Source: Maritimibacter sp. HL-12 (GTDB lineage: Bacteria; Pseudomonadota; Alphaproteobacteria; Rhodobacterales; Rhodobacteraceae). From it: DNA of 64,000 nucleotides. Positions 1 to 9,372 of the stretch are shown here, one piece after another. The notes under the pieces were generated by a model that saw only the letters and a list, made by a program, of their open reading frames with translations, was not told the DNA's origin and did not search any database. Location of the stretch: assembly GCF_900177545.1 (NCBI RefSeq), contig NZ_FXBQ01000001.1, positions 1,792,122 through 1,856,121 of the forward strand. The letters run 5' to 3'. The stretch's first letter is position 1. Each line of letters begins with the position of its first letter. The translations under genes and the position numbers were made by a program.

Positions 1-222
1 GCCACCGAGGTCCAGCTTCTGCGGGCGCTCGCCGCCGACCTCGGCAAGCCTTTGGGGCGGGGCGAACTGGTTGCTCGGCTCGGGCGCGAGGGGCTGCAGG
101 CCAAGGCCCGCGCGGTGGATGTGCAGATCACCCGTCTCCGGCGCAAACTGGAGGCCGACCCGAAATCTCCGCGCCATCTCCAGACCGTGCGCGGCGCGGG
201 CTACATGCTGGTTGGCGACTGA
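1..222 (+). CDS. OmpR-family response regulator, C-terminal part only
   Basis: The window opens inside this gene; 73 codons remain before the TGA. What is left is a winged-helix DNA-binding domain of the OmpR/PhoB type: the recognition-helix region AVDVQITRLRRKLE is followed by the wing strand TVRGAGYML. The receiver domain with the phosphorylated Asp would lie upstream, outside the window, as would any partner histidine kinase. It should act as a cytoplasmic transcription factor of a two-component system. The signal and target genes cannot be told from this fragment. Confidence 0.85.
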   Translation, partial: ATEVQLLRALAADLGKPLGRGELVARLGREGLQAKARAVDVQITRLRRKLEADPKSPRHLQTVRGAGYMLVGD

Positions 223-279
223 GCCTGACCGCGCCGCTTTGCGCTTGGCACCGGGGCGCGAAAGTTTCATGGTCGGGCC

Positions 280-1215
280 ATGACAACAGCTTTGTTTTCC
301 CACCCCGACTGCCTCCAACACGTAAACCCGCCGGGGCACCCTGAACAGGTTGCCCGTATCAAGGCGATCGAGGCCGCGCTTGCCAACCCGATCTTCGACG
401 GGCTCGACCGGCGCGCGGCACCGCTTGGCGCGGAAGACGCGATCCGGCGCGCGCATCCGAAAGCCCAGATCGACGCGATCCGTGAGGTTATTCCGGATAC
501 GGGCTGGGCCCGGATCGACCCGGACACCACCGCCTCGCCGGGCTCATGGAACGCGGCGCTGCGCGCGGTGGGCGGCGTTTGCGCCGCCGTCGACGCGGTG
601 CTGGCAGGCGAGGTGGCCAACGCCTTCGTTGCCACTCGCCCGCCCGGGCACCATGCCGAGCGCGCCAACGCGATGGGCTTCTGCCTGTTTTCCAACATCG
701 CCATCGCCGCGCTGCACGCGTTGGAAACCCACGGGCTGAACCGGGTCGCGGTGCTCGATTTCGACGTCCACCACGGCAACGGCACGCAGGATGTGCTGTG
801 GAATGAAAGTCGGGTGCACTTCGCCTCCTCGCACCAGATGCCGCTCTTTCCCGGCACCGGCGCGGCCCATGAGAAGGGGGCCTACCTCCAGATCAGGAAC
901 GTGCCGCTCCGGGCAGGCACCGGGCGCGAGGCAATGCAGGCGGCGTGGGAGGGCGAGATCCTGCCCTGGGTGAAGGAGTGGACACCGGAACTCGTGCTCA
1001 TCTCCGCCGGGTTCGATGCCCATCGTGCCGATCCGCTCGCGGGGCTGCACTGGACAACGGAGGATTTCGGCTGGATCACCCACCGGATCTGCGATCTGGC
1101 CGACGATTGTTGTGGCGGCAAGGTGGTCTCGACACTCGAGGGCGGATATGATCTGGAAGCGCTCGCCGACAGTGTCGGCCTGCACGTGGAAGTTCTGATG
1201 GAGCGGGGAGCATGA
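280..1215 (+). CDS. Histone deacetylase-like / acetylpolyamine amidohydrolase family protein
   Basis: The 311-residue cytoplasmic protein belongs to the zinc-dependent arginase/deacetylase fold, which removes acetyl groups from lysine or polyamine substrates. The active-site His pair is at H124-H125 in RPPGHHAE. The Zn ligands D162 and H164 are in DFDVHHGNGTQ, and the third Zn Asp is in SAGFDAHRADPL near residue 249. Length and motif order fit bacterial class II HDAC-like enzymes. It overlaps xseB by four bases (ATGA), so it is probably co-transcribed with xseB-ispA. The natural substrate is unknown. Confidence 0.9.
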   Translation: MTTALFSHPDCLQHVNPPGHPEQVARIKAIEAALANPIFDGLDRRAAPLGAEDAIRRAHPKAQIDAIREVIPDTGWARIDPDTTASPGSWNAALRAVGGVCAAVDAVLAGEVANAFVATRPPGHHAERANAMGFCLFSNIAIAALHALETHGLNRVAVLDFDVHHGNGTQDVLWNESRVHFASSHQMPLFPGTGAAHEKGAYLQIRNVPLRAGTGREAMQAAWEGEILPWVKEWTPELVLISAGFDAHRADPLAGLHWTTEDFGWITHRICDLADDCCGGKVVSTLEGGYDLEALADSVGLHVEVLMERGA

Positions 1216-1454
1216 GCGAAAAACCTGTTGAGGAAATGAGCTTCGAGGAAGCCATGCAGGAGCTTGAAGCCGTGGTCGGCCAGCTTGAACGGGGCGACGT
1301 GGCGCTTGAGGATTCGATCAGGCTCTACGAGCGTGGCGCGGCGCTGAAAGCGCGCTGCGAGGTCAAGCTCAAGGAAGCCGAAGAAAAGGTGGCCGCGATC
1401 ACGCTGGATGCCAACGGCAACCCCACCGGCGCAAAGCCCGTCGAAGGTCTCTAG
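1212..1454 (+). CDS. xseB: Exodeoxyribonuclease VII small subunit
   Basis: This 80-residue acidic helical protein matches XseB in size and signature: MSFEEAMQELEAVVGQLERG, then a second helix with ALEDSIRLYERG and a Lys/Glu-rich end. XseB coats the large subunit XseA, and the complex degrades single-stranded DNA from both ends. xseA is not in this window, which is usual. The start overlaps the upstream deacetylase stop (ATGA) and the stop abuts the ispA ATG, the common xseB-ispA-dxs arrangement of proteobacteria. Confidence 0.95.
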   Translation: MSEKPVEEMSFEEAMQELEAVVGQLERGDVALEDSIRLYERGAALKARCEVKLKEAEEKVAAITLDANGNPTGAKPVEGL

Positions 1455-2315
1455 ATGTTCCGCGCGCGTTTGGCCGAAGATGCCGCCCTGGTGCGCGCCT
1501 GCCTGCTCGACGCCTTGCCGAGATCGGGCCCGATGGCCGACCCGATGGCCTACGCGGTGACGGGCGGCAAGGGATTGCGCGGTTTTCTGGTGATCGAAGG
1601 GGCGCGGATGCTGGGGATCGAGCCGGACGGCGCCTGTTACCCTGCCGCTGCCGTCGAGGCGATTCACGCCTATTCGCTGGTCCATGACGATCTTCCGGCG
1701 ATGGATGACGATGATCTGCGCCGGGGCCAGCCAACCCTGCACCGCAAGTGGGACGAAGCCACCGCGATCCTCGTCGGCGACGCACTGCAATCGCTTGCCT
1801 TCGAGCTGGTAACCCGCGCCGAGGTGGGCCCCGCCGAGGTTCGGGTCACGCTGGCGCGCACCCTGGCCGAGGCCGCCGGTGCGCGCGGGATGGTGCTGGG
1901 ACAGGCGCTCGACATTGCCGCTGAGAGCGCCGCCGAGCCGCTGACGCTCGACGAGATCATCGCTCTGCAGGCCGGCAAGACCGGCGCTCTGATCCGCTGG
2001 TCCGCGACGGCGGGTGCCTTTCTTGCAGGCGAAAACCCCGACCCGTTGCGGCGCTATGGCGAGGCGCTCGGGCTGGCCTTCCAAATCGCCGACGATGTGC
2101 TCGATGTCGAAGGCGACGCCGGCAAGGTGGGCAAGGCGGTGGGCAAGGATGCCGAGGCGGGCAAGGCCACATTCGTCTCGCTGCTCGGCCTCGCGGCGGC
2201 GAAAACCCGCGCAGCAGAACTGGTGGATGAGGCCTGTGAGGCACTTGTCCCTTATGGTAGTGATGCAGATACCTTGCGGGAGGCTGCCCGCTTCGTTATT
2301 GCCCGAGACGCTTGA
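1455..2315 (+). CDS. ispA: Polyprenyl (farnesyl/geranylgeranyl) diphosphate synthase
   Basis: The enzyme condenses isopentenyl diphosphate with an allylic diphosphate to make C15-C20 prenyl chains for quinones, bactoprenol and carotenoids. Both Asp-rich motifs are present: the first as DDLPAMDDDDLRRG and the second as QIADDVLDVEGD. The substrate Lys is in GGKGLRG near the N terminus. 286 residues is normal for IspA. The gene begins directly after the xseB stop and is followed 23 bp later by dxs, so the isoprenoid precursor genes form one unit. Chain length (C15 versus C20) cannot be settled by eye. Confidence 0.93.
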   Translation: MFRARLAEDAALVRACLLDALPRSGPMADPMAYAVTGGKGLRGFLVIEGARMLGIEPDGACYPAAAVEAIHAYSLVHDDLPAMDDDDLRRGQPTLHRKWDEATAILVGDALQSLAFELVTRAEVGPAEVRVTLARTLAEAAGARGMVLGQALDIAAESAAEPLTLDEIIALQAGKTGALIRWSATAGAFLAGENPDPLRRYGEALGLAFQIADDVLDVEGDAGKVGKAVGKDAEAGKATFVSLLGLAAAKTRAAELVDEACEALVPYGSDADTLREAARFVIARDA

Positions 2316-2338
2316 GCATTTGAAAGTCCGTAATCGTC

Positions 2339-4267
2339 ATGTCCGATCGCCCTGTTACCCCGCTCCTCGACCGTATCGCCTCGCCTGCTGACATGAAGCA
2401 ACTCTCGGTGGCGCAGTTGAGGCAACTGGCCGACGAGCTGAGGGCGGAAACGATCAGCGCGGTCTCCGAAACCGGCGGCCACCTTGGCGCCGGGCTTGGC
2501 GTGGTCGAACTCACCGTGGCGCTGCACCATATCTTCGATACCCCGCGCGACCGGATCATCTGGGACGTGGGCCACCAGGTCTACCCCCACAAGATCCTGA
2601 CCGGGCGGCGCGACCGGATCCGCACCCTGCGCCAGAAGGGCGGTCTTTCGGGCTTCACCAAGCGTTCGGAAAGCCCCTACGACCCGTTCGGCGCGGGCCA
2701 CAGCTCGACCTCGATCTCGGCCGCCGTCGGTTATACCATGGCGCGCGAACTCGGCGGCACCCCTGACCCGGCGCTGGGCGACGCGGTGGCGGTGATCGGC
2801 GATGGCGCGATGAGCGCCGGCATGGCCTTCGAGGCGATGAACAACGCAGGCCACCTGAAAAAGCGGATGTTCGTCATCCTCAACGACAACGACATGTCGA
2901 TCGCGCCGCCGGTGGGCGCGCTGTCGACCTATCTTAGCCGTCTCTACGAGGCCGAGCCGTTCCAGGAATTCAAGGCCGCGGCCAAGGGCGCGGTGAGCCT
3001 TCTGCCGCAGCCCTTCCAGGAAGGCGCGCGCCGGGCGAAGGAAATCCTCAAGACGATGACCGTGGGCGGCACGATGTTCGAGGAGCTTGGCTTTTCCTAT
3101 ATCGGCCCGCTCGACGGCCACGATATCGAGCACCTCACCGGCGTTCTGCGCGCGGCGCATGATCATGCCACCGGGCCGGTGCTGATTCACATCATCACCC
3201 GGAAGGGCAAGGGCTACGCCCCCGCCGAAAACGCGAATGACCGGGGCCACGCCACCTCGAAATTCGACGTGATCACCGGCAAGCAGCACAAGTCGCCCTC
3301 GAACGCACCCGCCTATACCAAGGTGTTCGGTCAGGTGCTCACCGATCTCGCGGTGCGCGACGACAAGGTTTGCGCGGTCACCGCCGCGATGCCCGACGGC
3401 ACCGGCGTTGGCATGATGGCCGATCGCTATCCGACCCGTACCTTCGACGTGGGCATCGCCGAGCAGCATGCGGTCACCTTTTCCGCCGGGCTTGCCGCCG
3501 GCGGGATGAAACCGTTTTGCGCGCTCTATTCCACCTTCCTGCAACGCGGCTACGACCAGGTTGTGCATGACGTGGCGATCCAGCGCCTGCCCGTGCGTTT
3601 CATGATCGACCGCGCCGGGCTTGTCGGGCAGGACGGCGCTACCCATGCCGGTAGCTACGATCTTTCCTATCTCGGCAACCTGCCGGGCTTCGTGATCATG
3701 GCACCTTCGGACGAAGCGGAACTCATGCACATGGTCGCCACCGCCCATGCCATTGACGATGGCCCCTCGGCGGTGCGTTATCCGCGCGGCGAGGGCGTGG
3801 GTGTCGACATGCCCGAGGTGCCGCACGTGCTCGAAATCGGCAAGGGCCGGATCGTGGAGGAGGGGAGCCGGGTGGCGATCCTGACCCTCGGCACCCGGCT
3901 AGAGGAGGCGCGCAAGGCCGCCGAACGGCTTTCGCAGCGTGGCATCACGCCCACGATTGCGGATGCCCGTTTCATGAAGCCGCTCGACCAGGACATGATC
4001 CTTGCCCTCGCACGGGGCCACGAAGTGCTGATTACCGTCGAGGAGGGCGCAGTCGGGGGCTTTGGCAGCCATGTTGCGCAGCTTCTCGCGGAGAACGGCG
4101 TTTTTGACGGCGGGCTAAAGTTCCGCTCGATGTTCCTGCCCGACACCTTCATCGACCACGCGAGCCCTGCCCAGATGTATGAAGAAGCCGGGCTGACAGC
4201 CGCCGACATCGAAACCAAGGTTCTCGAAGCGCTCGGAATCGCGGAAATCGGGGTGAAAAGGGCCTGA
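2339..4267 (+). CDS. dxs: 1-deoxy-D-xylulose-5-phosphate synthase
   Basis: The cytoplasmic thiamine-diphosphate enzyme condenses pyruvate with glyceraldehyde 3-phosphate, the entry step of the MEP isoprenoid pathway. The 642-residue length is typical. The ThDP/Mg motif is seen as [18 protein letters not shown], with [12 protein letters not shown] after it. The pyrimidine-binding domain has [15 protein letters not shown], and [15 protein letters not shown] carries further active-site residues. The N-terminal [14 protein letters not shown] is the usual Dxs start. It follows ispA closely and probably shares its transcript. Confidence 0.97.
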   Translation: MSDRPVTPLLDRIASPADMKQLSVAQLRQLADELRAETISAVSETGGHLGAGLGVVELTVALHHIFDTPRDRIIWDVGHQVYPHKILTGRRDRIRTLRQKGGLSGFTKRSESPYDPFGAGHSSTSISAAVGYTMARELGGTPDPALGDAVAVIGDGAMSAGMAFEAMNNAGHLKKRMFVILNDNDMSIAPPVGALSTYLSRLYEAEPFQEFKAAAKGAVSLLPQPFQEGARRAKEILKTMTVGGTMFEELGFSYIGPLDGHDIEHLTGVLRAAHDHATGPVLIHIITRKGKGYAPAENANDRGHATSKFDVITGKQHKSPSNAPAYTKVFGQVLTDLAVRDDKVCAVTAAMPDGTGVGMMADRYPTRTFDVGIAEQHAVTFSAGLAAGGMKPFCALYSTFLQRGYDQVVHDVAIQRLPVRFMIDRAGLVGQDGATHAGSYDLSYLGNLPGFVIMAPSDEAELMHMVATAHAIDDGPSAVRYPRGEGVGVDMPEVPHVLEIGKGRIVEEGSRVAILTLGTRLEEARKAAERLSQRGITPTIADARFMKPLDQDMILALARGHEVLITVEEGAVGGFGSHVAQLLAENGVFDGGLKFRSMFLPDTFIDHASPAQMYEEAGLTAADIETKVLEALGIAEIGVKRA

Positions 4268-4396
4268 GATCGGCCCGATTGGATCCCTCATGCAACACTT
4301 GCGCCCCAACCTGCGGTGCATTTTCGCCGAGCGCTGGACTCATCCCGGCGCGCGCCGGATAATGCCTTCAGCAATCAGAATTTGGGGGAACTCAAG

Positions 4397-4585
4397 ATGA
4401 AAAAACTCCTTCTTGGCACCGCTTTCGCGCTCTTGGCCACGGGTGCCATTGCCGGGTCCATCGCCGAGCCGGTCATGGAGCCTGAAGTCATCATCGAGCA
4501 GGCGCAGGGATCGTCGGTGAACCACCACATCCTGCCGCCGCTGATCTTCGTGCTTTCGGTCGGCCTCGGAATGGCGCTGCTCTAA
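4397..4585 (+). CDS. Small exported protein with C-terminal membrane segment, unknown function
   Basis: The ORF encodes 62 residues from the ATG at 4397, preceded by a GGGGGAA stretch that can serve as ribosome binding site. An upstream in-frame extension to 4316 is unlikely, because the signal peptide would then not be N-terminal. The protein has a signal peptide (KKLLLGTAFALLATGAIA), a short acidic stretch with repeated EP/EV pairs, and a C-terminal hydrophobic segment (LPPLIFVLSVGLGMALL). Short secreted proteins of this layout are common in Rhodobacterales, but I recognise no function. It stands alone between dxs and a convergent gene. Confidence 0.7.
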   Translation: MKKLLLGTAFALLATGAIAGSIAEPVMEPEVIIEQAQGSSVNHHILPPLIFVLSVGLGMALL

Positions 4586-4606
4586 TACAGAACCGAGGGT
4601 AACGGT

Positions 4607-5503
4607 TCACGAGCGGGGTGCCTGCAGGGTGCCCCGTTCGCCATTTTCCAGGGCGAGCAGGGCGGCGAGCCCTTGGCGGTAGCTCGGGTAGATCAGTTCG
4701 ACGCCAAGCTCGTCCCTGATCCGGTCATTCCGCACCCGTTTCGATTCGGCATAGAAGCTGCGCGCCATCGGGGTCATCTCAGCCGTGGCGTAGTCCTCGG
4801 GCGGTGGCAGATCGACGCCAAGCAGCCGGGCGGCGTGGGCCAGCACATCCTGCGGCGGGGCCGCCTCGTTGTCGCAGACATTGTAGACCGCGCCGGGATC
4901 GGGCCGGGCGATGCTCGCGGCCAGCACCTGCGCGATGTCGTCCACGTGAATCCGGCTGAACACCTGATCTTTCTTGATGATCTGGCGTGCCGTGCCGCGC
5001 CGCACCTTGGCGAAAGGGCCGCGTCCCGGACCGTAGATACCGGCCAGCCGGAAAATGTGCAGCGGCAGGCCTGTCTCTTCTGCAAGTGCACGCCATTGCG
5101 CCTCGGCCTTCACCCGTTGGTGGCCACGCCGCGTCGCCGGGGTGAGCGGGGTGGTTTCGTCCACCCAGCCGCCCGCATGATCGCCATAGACGCCGGTGGT
5201 CGAGAGATAGCCCACCCATTCGAGATGCCCGGCATTGGCAGCGATCTTGTCGCGCAGCGTTGCGAGCACCGGATCGCCCGCATCGTCGGGGGCGGCGGAA
5301 AGCAGCAGGTGCGTGGCGGCAGCGAGGTGATCGGTCATCTCGGTGCCCGGCCAGACCACCGGCTCAGTGCCCTCGCCGCGCAGCACCTCGGCCTTCTTGG
5401 GACTGCGCGTGGTGCCGATCACCCGCCAGCCTTGCAAGATCGGGTGTCGCGATAGGGCGCGGGCGGAAAAGCCGTGGCCGAAGGAAAGGAGTGTCTTGGT
5501 CAT
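4607..5503 (-). CDS. NAD(P)-binding epimerase/dehydratase-like SDR protein (YeeZ-like)
   Basis: The protein is 298 residues with a Rossmann fold: the N-terminal nucleotide loop is FGHGFSAR, the second-strand region is GTTRS, and STTGVYGD corresponds to the active-site Ser/Thr region. It belongs with atypical extended SDRs such as YeeZ, whose YxxxK catalytic pair is weak; here the region reads RRGHQRVKAE, with no clear Tyr. Substrate is unknown. An ATG three codons earlier (5512) is a possible alternative start. The open frame continues far upstream antisense to the adenine deaminase gene, and that part is a shadow. It is divergent from ade with 75 bp between. Confidence 0.8.
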   Translation of the reverse strand: MTKTLLSFGHGFSARALSRHPILQGWRVIGTTRSPKKAEVLRGEGTEPVVWPGTEMTDHLAAATHLLLSAAPDDAGDPVLATLRDKIAANAGHLEWVGYLSTTGVYGDHAGGWVDETTPLTPATRRGHQRVKAEAQWRALAEETGLPLHIFRLAGIYGPGRGPFAKVRRGTARQIIKKDQVFSRIHVDDIAQVLAASIARPDPGAVYNVCDNEAAPPQDVLAHAARLLGVDLPPPEDYATAEMTPMARSFYAESKRVRNDRIRDELGVELIYPSYRQGLAALLALENGERGTLQAPRS

Positions 5504-5578
5504 GGCGCGCATCTTGGTGTTACCCGCGCGTGATGCAAGAGGGCTTGCGCTCGGCGCTCGATTCTCCACTATTGATCC

Positions 5579-7384
5579 ATGTCGAACCAAACGATCAAAT
5601 CCTGGGCCGAAGCTGCCCCCCGCCTGATTGCCGTCGCCGCCGGGCGCGCGCCCGCCGATAGCGTGATCCGGGGCGGAAAGCTCGTGAACGTCCATACCCG
5701 CGAGGTGCTCGACGGCTGGCAGGTGGCGATTGCGGACGGGCGCTTTGCCTATGTCGGGCCGGATGCCGCGCATTGCGTTGGCGAATACACCGAGATCGTC
5801 GAGGCCGCGGGGCGTTACCTGATCCCCGGCCTCTGCGACGCGCATATGCACATTGAAAGCGGCATGCTCACGCCGGCAGAATTCGCCCGTGCGGTGATCC
5901 CGCATGGCACCACGAGCATGTTCACCGATCCGCACGAGATCGCCAACGTGCTGGGGCTGGAAGGCGTGCGGCTGATGCATGACGAGGCGCTGATGCAGCC
6001 GGTCAACATCTTCACCCAGATGCCCTCCTGCGCGCCCTCCGCGCCGGGGCTGGAAACCACCGGCTACGCGATCAGCGCCGAAGACGTGGCCGAGGCGATG
6101 GCTTGGCCCGGCATCATCGGGTTGGGCGAGATGATGAACTTTCCCGGCGTCGTCGCGGGCGATCCGCAGATGCTGGCCGAGATCGCCGCCACCCAGGCTG
6201 CGGGCAAGACGGTGGGCGGGCATTACGCCTCGCCCGATCTCGGCCCGGCCTTCCATGCCTATGCGGCGGGCGGACCGGCAGACGATCACGAGGGCACCTG
6301 CGAGGCCGACGCCATCGCCCGGGTGCGGCAGGGGATGCGCTCGATGATGCGGCTCGGCTCGGCCTGGTTTGACGTCGAAAGCCAGATCACGGCTGTCACC
6401 GAAAAGGGCCTCGATCCGCGCAACTTCATCCTCTGCACCGACGACAGCCATTCCGGCACGCTGGTGAACGATGGCCACATGAACCGCGTGGTGCGCCACG
6501 CCATTGCTTGCGGGGCCGATCCGCTGGTGGCGCTCCAGATGGCCACGATCAACACCGCGACGCATTTCGGGCTGGAGCGCGAGCTTGGCAGCATCGCGCC
6601 GGGCCGGCGGGCGGATGTGATCCTGACCTCCGATCTTGTCACCCTGCCAATCGAGCAGGTGATCGCGCGGGGACGGACGGTGGCGATCGACGGGCGGATC
6701 ACGGTGGATTGCCCGCACCTCGACTGGCCCGACCATGCCCGCAACACCGTGCACCTCGGCAAGGTGCTCGCGGCCACGGATTTCGAGGTGGAAGCACCGC
6801 AAGGGGCCAATTCGGTCACCGCGAAGGTGATCGGGGTGGTCGAGAACCAGGCCCCGACGAAGGCGCTCACCGCCGATCTCACCGTGGAAGATGGCATCGT
6901 GCTGCCGGATGAAGCCGCAGACGTGGCGCAGATCGCCCTTGTCGAACGGCACCGCGGCACCGGCGGCGTGACCAACGGGTTTGTCTCCGGCTTCGGCTAC
7001 ACCGGCAAGATGGCAATGGCCTCGACCGTGGCGCATGACAGCCACCACATGATCGTGGTCGGCACCGACCGCGACAACATGGCGCTGGCCGCGAACCGGC
7101 TGGGCGAGGTCGGCGGCGGCATCACCGTATTCCGCAACGGCCGCGAGATCGCGCTGGTGGAACTGCCCATCGCCGGATTGATGAGTGAGGACCACGCCGA
7201 GACGGTGGCGCTCAAGGCCGATCGGATGGTCGCGGCGATGGCCGAATGCGGCTGCACCCTCAACAATGCCTATATGCAACACTCGCTTCTTGCGCTCGTC
7301 GTGATCCCGGAGCTTCGGATTTCCGATCTCGGGCTGGTCGACGTGACGAAGTTTGAAATCACCGATCTGTTCGAGGAGGCGTGA
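5579..7384 (+). CDS. ade: Adenine deaminase
   Basis: The 601-residue protein is an amidohydrolase-family adenine deaminase converting adenine to hypoxanthine plus ammonia. The metal site appears as DAHMHIESGML, with TDPHEIANVLG after it and CTDDSHSGTL later. The C-terminal part carries the family motifs VAHDSHHMIVVG and ELPIAGLMSE. The next gene, AMP nucleosidase, starts in the stop codon of this one, so its product adenine is delivered to this enzyme from the same transcript. That pairing strongly supports a purine salvage or AMP-degradation role. Confidence 0.93.
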   Translation: MSNQTIKSWAEAAPRLIAVAAGRAPADSVIRGGKLVNVHTREVLDGWQVAIADGRFAYVGPDAAHCVGEYTEIVEAAGRYLIPGLCDAHMHIESGMLTPAEFARAVIPHGTTSMFTDPHEIANVLGLEGVRLMHDEALMQPVNIFTQMPSCAPSAPGLETTGYAISAEDVAEAMAWPGIIGLGEMMNFPGVVAGDPQMLAEIAATQAAGKTVGGHYASPDLGPAFHAYAAGGPADDHEGTCEADAIARVRQGMRSMMRLGSAWFDVESQITAVTEKGLDPRNFILCTDDSHSGTLVNDGHMNRVVRHAIACGADPLVALQMATINTATHFGLERELGSIAPGRRADVILTSDLVTLPIEQVIARGRTVAIDGRITVDCPHLDWPDHARNTVHLGKVLAATDFEVEAPQGANSVTAKVIGVVENQAPTKALTADLTVEDGIVLPDEAADVAQIALVERHRGTGGVTNGFVSGFGYTGKMAMASTVAHDSHHMIVVGTDRDNMALAANRLGEVGGGITVFRNGREIALVELPIAGLMSEDHAETVALKADRMVAAMAECGCTLNNAYMQHSLLALVVIPELRISDLGLVDVTKFEITDLFEEA

Positions 7385-8868
7385 TGCCATCCCCTTCCCA
7401 GAGCCAGCGGATCGTCACCCACGACGTTCCGGCCCCCGAGAGTTTCACCGATGCCTTCGCCGCGGTGGCGCGGCTGGAGGAACTCTATAACGCGGCCTGC
7501 GATTTTCTCGTGCGAAGCTTCTCCGAGCAAGCCACGTCTGCGCTGGCACCCGATACCCGGTTTCGCGCCTTCTACCCCGAGGTGCGGCTGCATACCACGA
7601 GCCACGCCCAGACCGATACGCGGCTGAGCTTCGGCCACGTCGCCGGTCCGGGCAGTTATTCCACCACCATCACCCGGCCCGATCTTTTCCGCCATTATCT
7701 CACCCAGCAGATCGGGCTTCTCGTGCAGAACCACGCCGTGCCCGTTGAGATTGGCTTTTCGCAAACACCGATCCCGGTGCATTTCGCCGTTTCCGGGCGC
7801 GACATCACCGTGCCGCAGGAGGGCGCGATGGCCTATCCGCTGCGCGACGTGTTCGACGTGCCCGATCTCACCACGACCAACGACGCCATCGTCAACGGGC
7901 TCGGCTATATCCACGAAGACGGTACGCTGCCGCTGGCCGCCTTCACGGCCCAGCGGATCGACTATTCGCTCGCCCGGTTGACGCATTACACCGCGACCGA
8001 TCCGGCGCATTTTCAGAACCACGTGTTGTTCACCAACTACCAGTTCTATGTCGAGGAATTCGAAGCCTATGCCCGGCGCATGCTCGATGACCCGGAAAGC
8101 GGCTACACCAGCTTCGTAGGCCCCGGAAACACCGAGATTTTTGATAGCGAAAGCGAGATAGACCGGCCGGCCAAGTTGCCGCAGATGCCGACCTACCATC
8201 TCAAGCGCAAGAATGGATCGGGGGTCACCCTCGTCAATATCGGCGTGGGCCCCTCGAACGCGAAGACCGCCACCGACCATATAGCCGTTCTGCGCCCGCA
8301 TGCCTGGCTGATGGTGGGCCATTGCGCGGGGCTGCGCAATTCGCAGCGGCTGGGCGATTTCGTGCTCGCCCATGCCTACCTGCGCGAAGACAAGGTGCTC
8401 GACGACGATCTGCCGATCTGGGTTCCGGTGCCGCCGCTCGCCGAAATCCAGATCGCGCTGGAGGCGGCGGTGGCGGATGTGACCGAGCTTGAAGGCTTCG
8501 AGCTGAAACGGATCATGCGGACCGGCACCGTGGCCAGCTTCGACAACCGCAACTGGGAGTTGCGCGAACACAGCGGCCCGGTGCTGCGCCTCAGCCAGTC
8601 GCGCGCCATCGCGCTCGACATGGAAAGTGCCACCATCGCGGCCAATGGGTTCCGCTTCCGGGTGCCCTACGGCACCTTGCTCTGCGTCTCCGACAAGCCG
8701 CTCCACGGCGAGCTGAAACTGCCCGGCATGGCGACGGAGTTTTACACCACGCAGGTCAGCCGACACCTGCTGATCGGCATCCGGGCGATGGAACGCCTGC
8801 GCGATATGCCGATCGCGCGCATTCACAGTCGAAAGTTGCGCTCGTTCGACGAAACCGCCTTCCTTTGA
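7384..8868 (+). CDS. amn: AMP nucleosidase
   Basis: The enzyme hydrolyses AMP to adenine and ribose 5-phosphate in the cytoplasm. The protein is 494 residues from the ATG at 7384; GTG at 7381 is also in frame, but the GGAGG at 7375-7379 fits the ATG better. The N-terminal AMP-binding domain is followed by the phosphorylase-like catalytic domain, with NIGVGPSNAKTATDH, MVGHCAGLRNSQ and the conserved DMESATIAANG. Length fits Amn. The ATG shares one base with the ade stop, so translation of the two is probably coupled. Confidence 0.93.
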   Translation: MPSPSQSQRIVTHDVPAPESFTDAFAAVARLEELYNAACDFLVRSFSEQATSALAPDTRFRAFYPEVRLHTTSHAQTDTRLSFGHVAGPGSYSTTITRPDLFRHYLTQQIGLLVQNHAVPVEIGFSQTPIPVHFAVSGRDITVPQEGAMAYPLRDVFDVPDLTTTNDAIVNGLGYIHEDGTLPLAAFTAQRIDYSLARLTHYTATDPAHFQNHVLFTNYQFYVEEFEAYARRMLDDPESGYTSFVGPGNTEIFDSESEIDRPAKLPQMPTYHLKRKNGSGVTLVNIGVGPSNAKTATDHIAVLRPHAWLMVGHCAGLRNSQRLGDFVLAHAYLREDKVLDDDLPIWVPVPPLAEIQIALEAAVADVTELEGFELKRIMRTGTVASFDNRNWELREHSGPVLRLSQSRAIALDMESATIAANGFRFRVPYGTLLCVSDKPLHGELKLPGMATEFYTTQVSRHLLIGIRAMERLRDMPIARIHSRKLRSFDETAFL

Positions 8869-8882
8869 AAAAGACGGGGCAA

Positions 8883-8969
8883 AATTCGGCCGAATTGGCG
8901 TGAAACCCGTTATTTTTCTGCCTGAATCGCGCACAAATTGTTGTGCGCCCCCTGCACATTAAGTTAAAT
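8883..8969 (+). promoter_or_regulatory. hup upstream region: palindrome, inverted repeat and possible promoter
   Basis: The gap between amn and hup holds two symmetric elements. A perfect 14-bp palindrome, AATTCGGCCGAATT, is at 8883-8896. A perfect 8-bp inverted repeat, GCGCACAA-ATTG-TTGTGCGC, is at 8929-8948. A possible sigma-70 promoter uses TTGTGC (8941-8946) and TTAAAT (8964-8969) with a 17-bp spacer, so the second repeat arm overlaps the -35 element. A GANTC site (GAATC, 8924-8928) touches the repeat. The promoter call is inferred from spacing only. Confidence 0.4.
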
Positions 8970-9015
8970 GCGCGCAATGAAACCCCAAGAATTGGGATAT
9001 CCGAGGAGAAGTTAC

Positions 9016-9303
9016 ATGGCAAAACCGATGACCAAAACCCAGCTGGTGGCCGCTCTGGCCGACGAAATGGGTGGCGACAAGAAAACGGCCGGGTCGGCTC
9101 TGGATGCGATCATTGCGGTGATCACCAAGGAAGTATCGGGCGGCGGTGCCGTAACCCTTCCGGGCGTTGGCAAGTTCTACCTGCGCGAGCGCCCCGAGCG
9201 CATGGTGCGCAACCCCGCCACCGGCGAACAGATTAAGAAAGAGGCCGACAAGGTGGTCAAGGTCACCGTCGCGAAAGCCCTCAAGGACGCCGCCAACGGC
9301 TGA
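9016..9303 (+). CDS. hup: HU-family DNA-binding protein
   Basis: The protein is a 95-residue nucleoid-associated member of the HU/IHF family. The helical dimerisation part (TKTQLVAALADEMGGDKK) is followed by the beta-arm region VTLPGVGKFYLRERPERM and the family signature RNPATGEQI. The start chosen is the ATG at 9016, preceded by GAGGAGAA; the frame is open further upstream, but without family similarity. It binds DNA non-specifically and bends it. A terminator follows, so it is probably mostly monocistronic. Confidence 0.93.
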   Translation: MAKPMTKTQLVAALADEMGGDKKTAGSALDAIIAVITKEVSGGGAVTLPGVGKFYLRERPERMVRNPATGEQIKKEADKVVKVTVAKALKDAANG

Positions 9304-9329
9304 TCCTTGAACCTGCACCGGATTTCGTT

Positions 9330-9355
9330 AAGGGTCGCCCCACGGCGGCCCTTTT
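9330..9355 (+). terminator. Intrinsic terminator after hup
   Basis: AAGGGTCGCC (9330-9339) and GGCGGCCCTT (9344-9353) form a 10-bp stem with one G-U pair and a CCAC loop, followed by TTTT. It lies only six bases before the GGAGG ribosome binding site of the EamA gene, so read-through would place eamA on the hup transcript. Confidence 0.7.
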
Positions 9356-9372
9356 CATTTGGAGGAACAGCA

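Noticed and set aside
4607-7390. 927-codon minus-strand frame covering the epimerase and ade
   Set aside because: Only the last 298 codons resemble a protein family; the remainder is antisense to adenine deaminase, which has full motif support.
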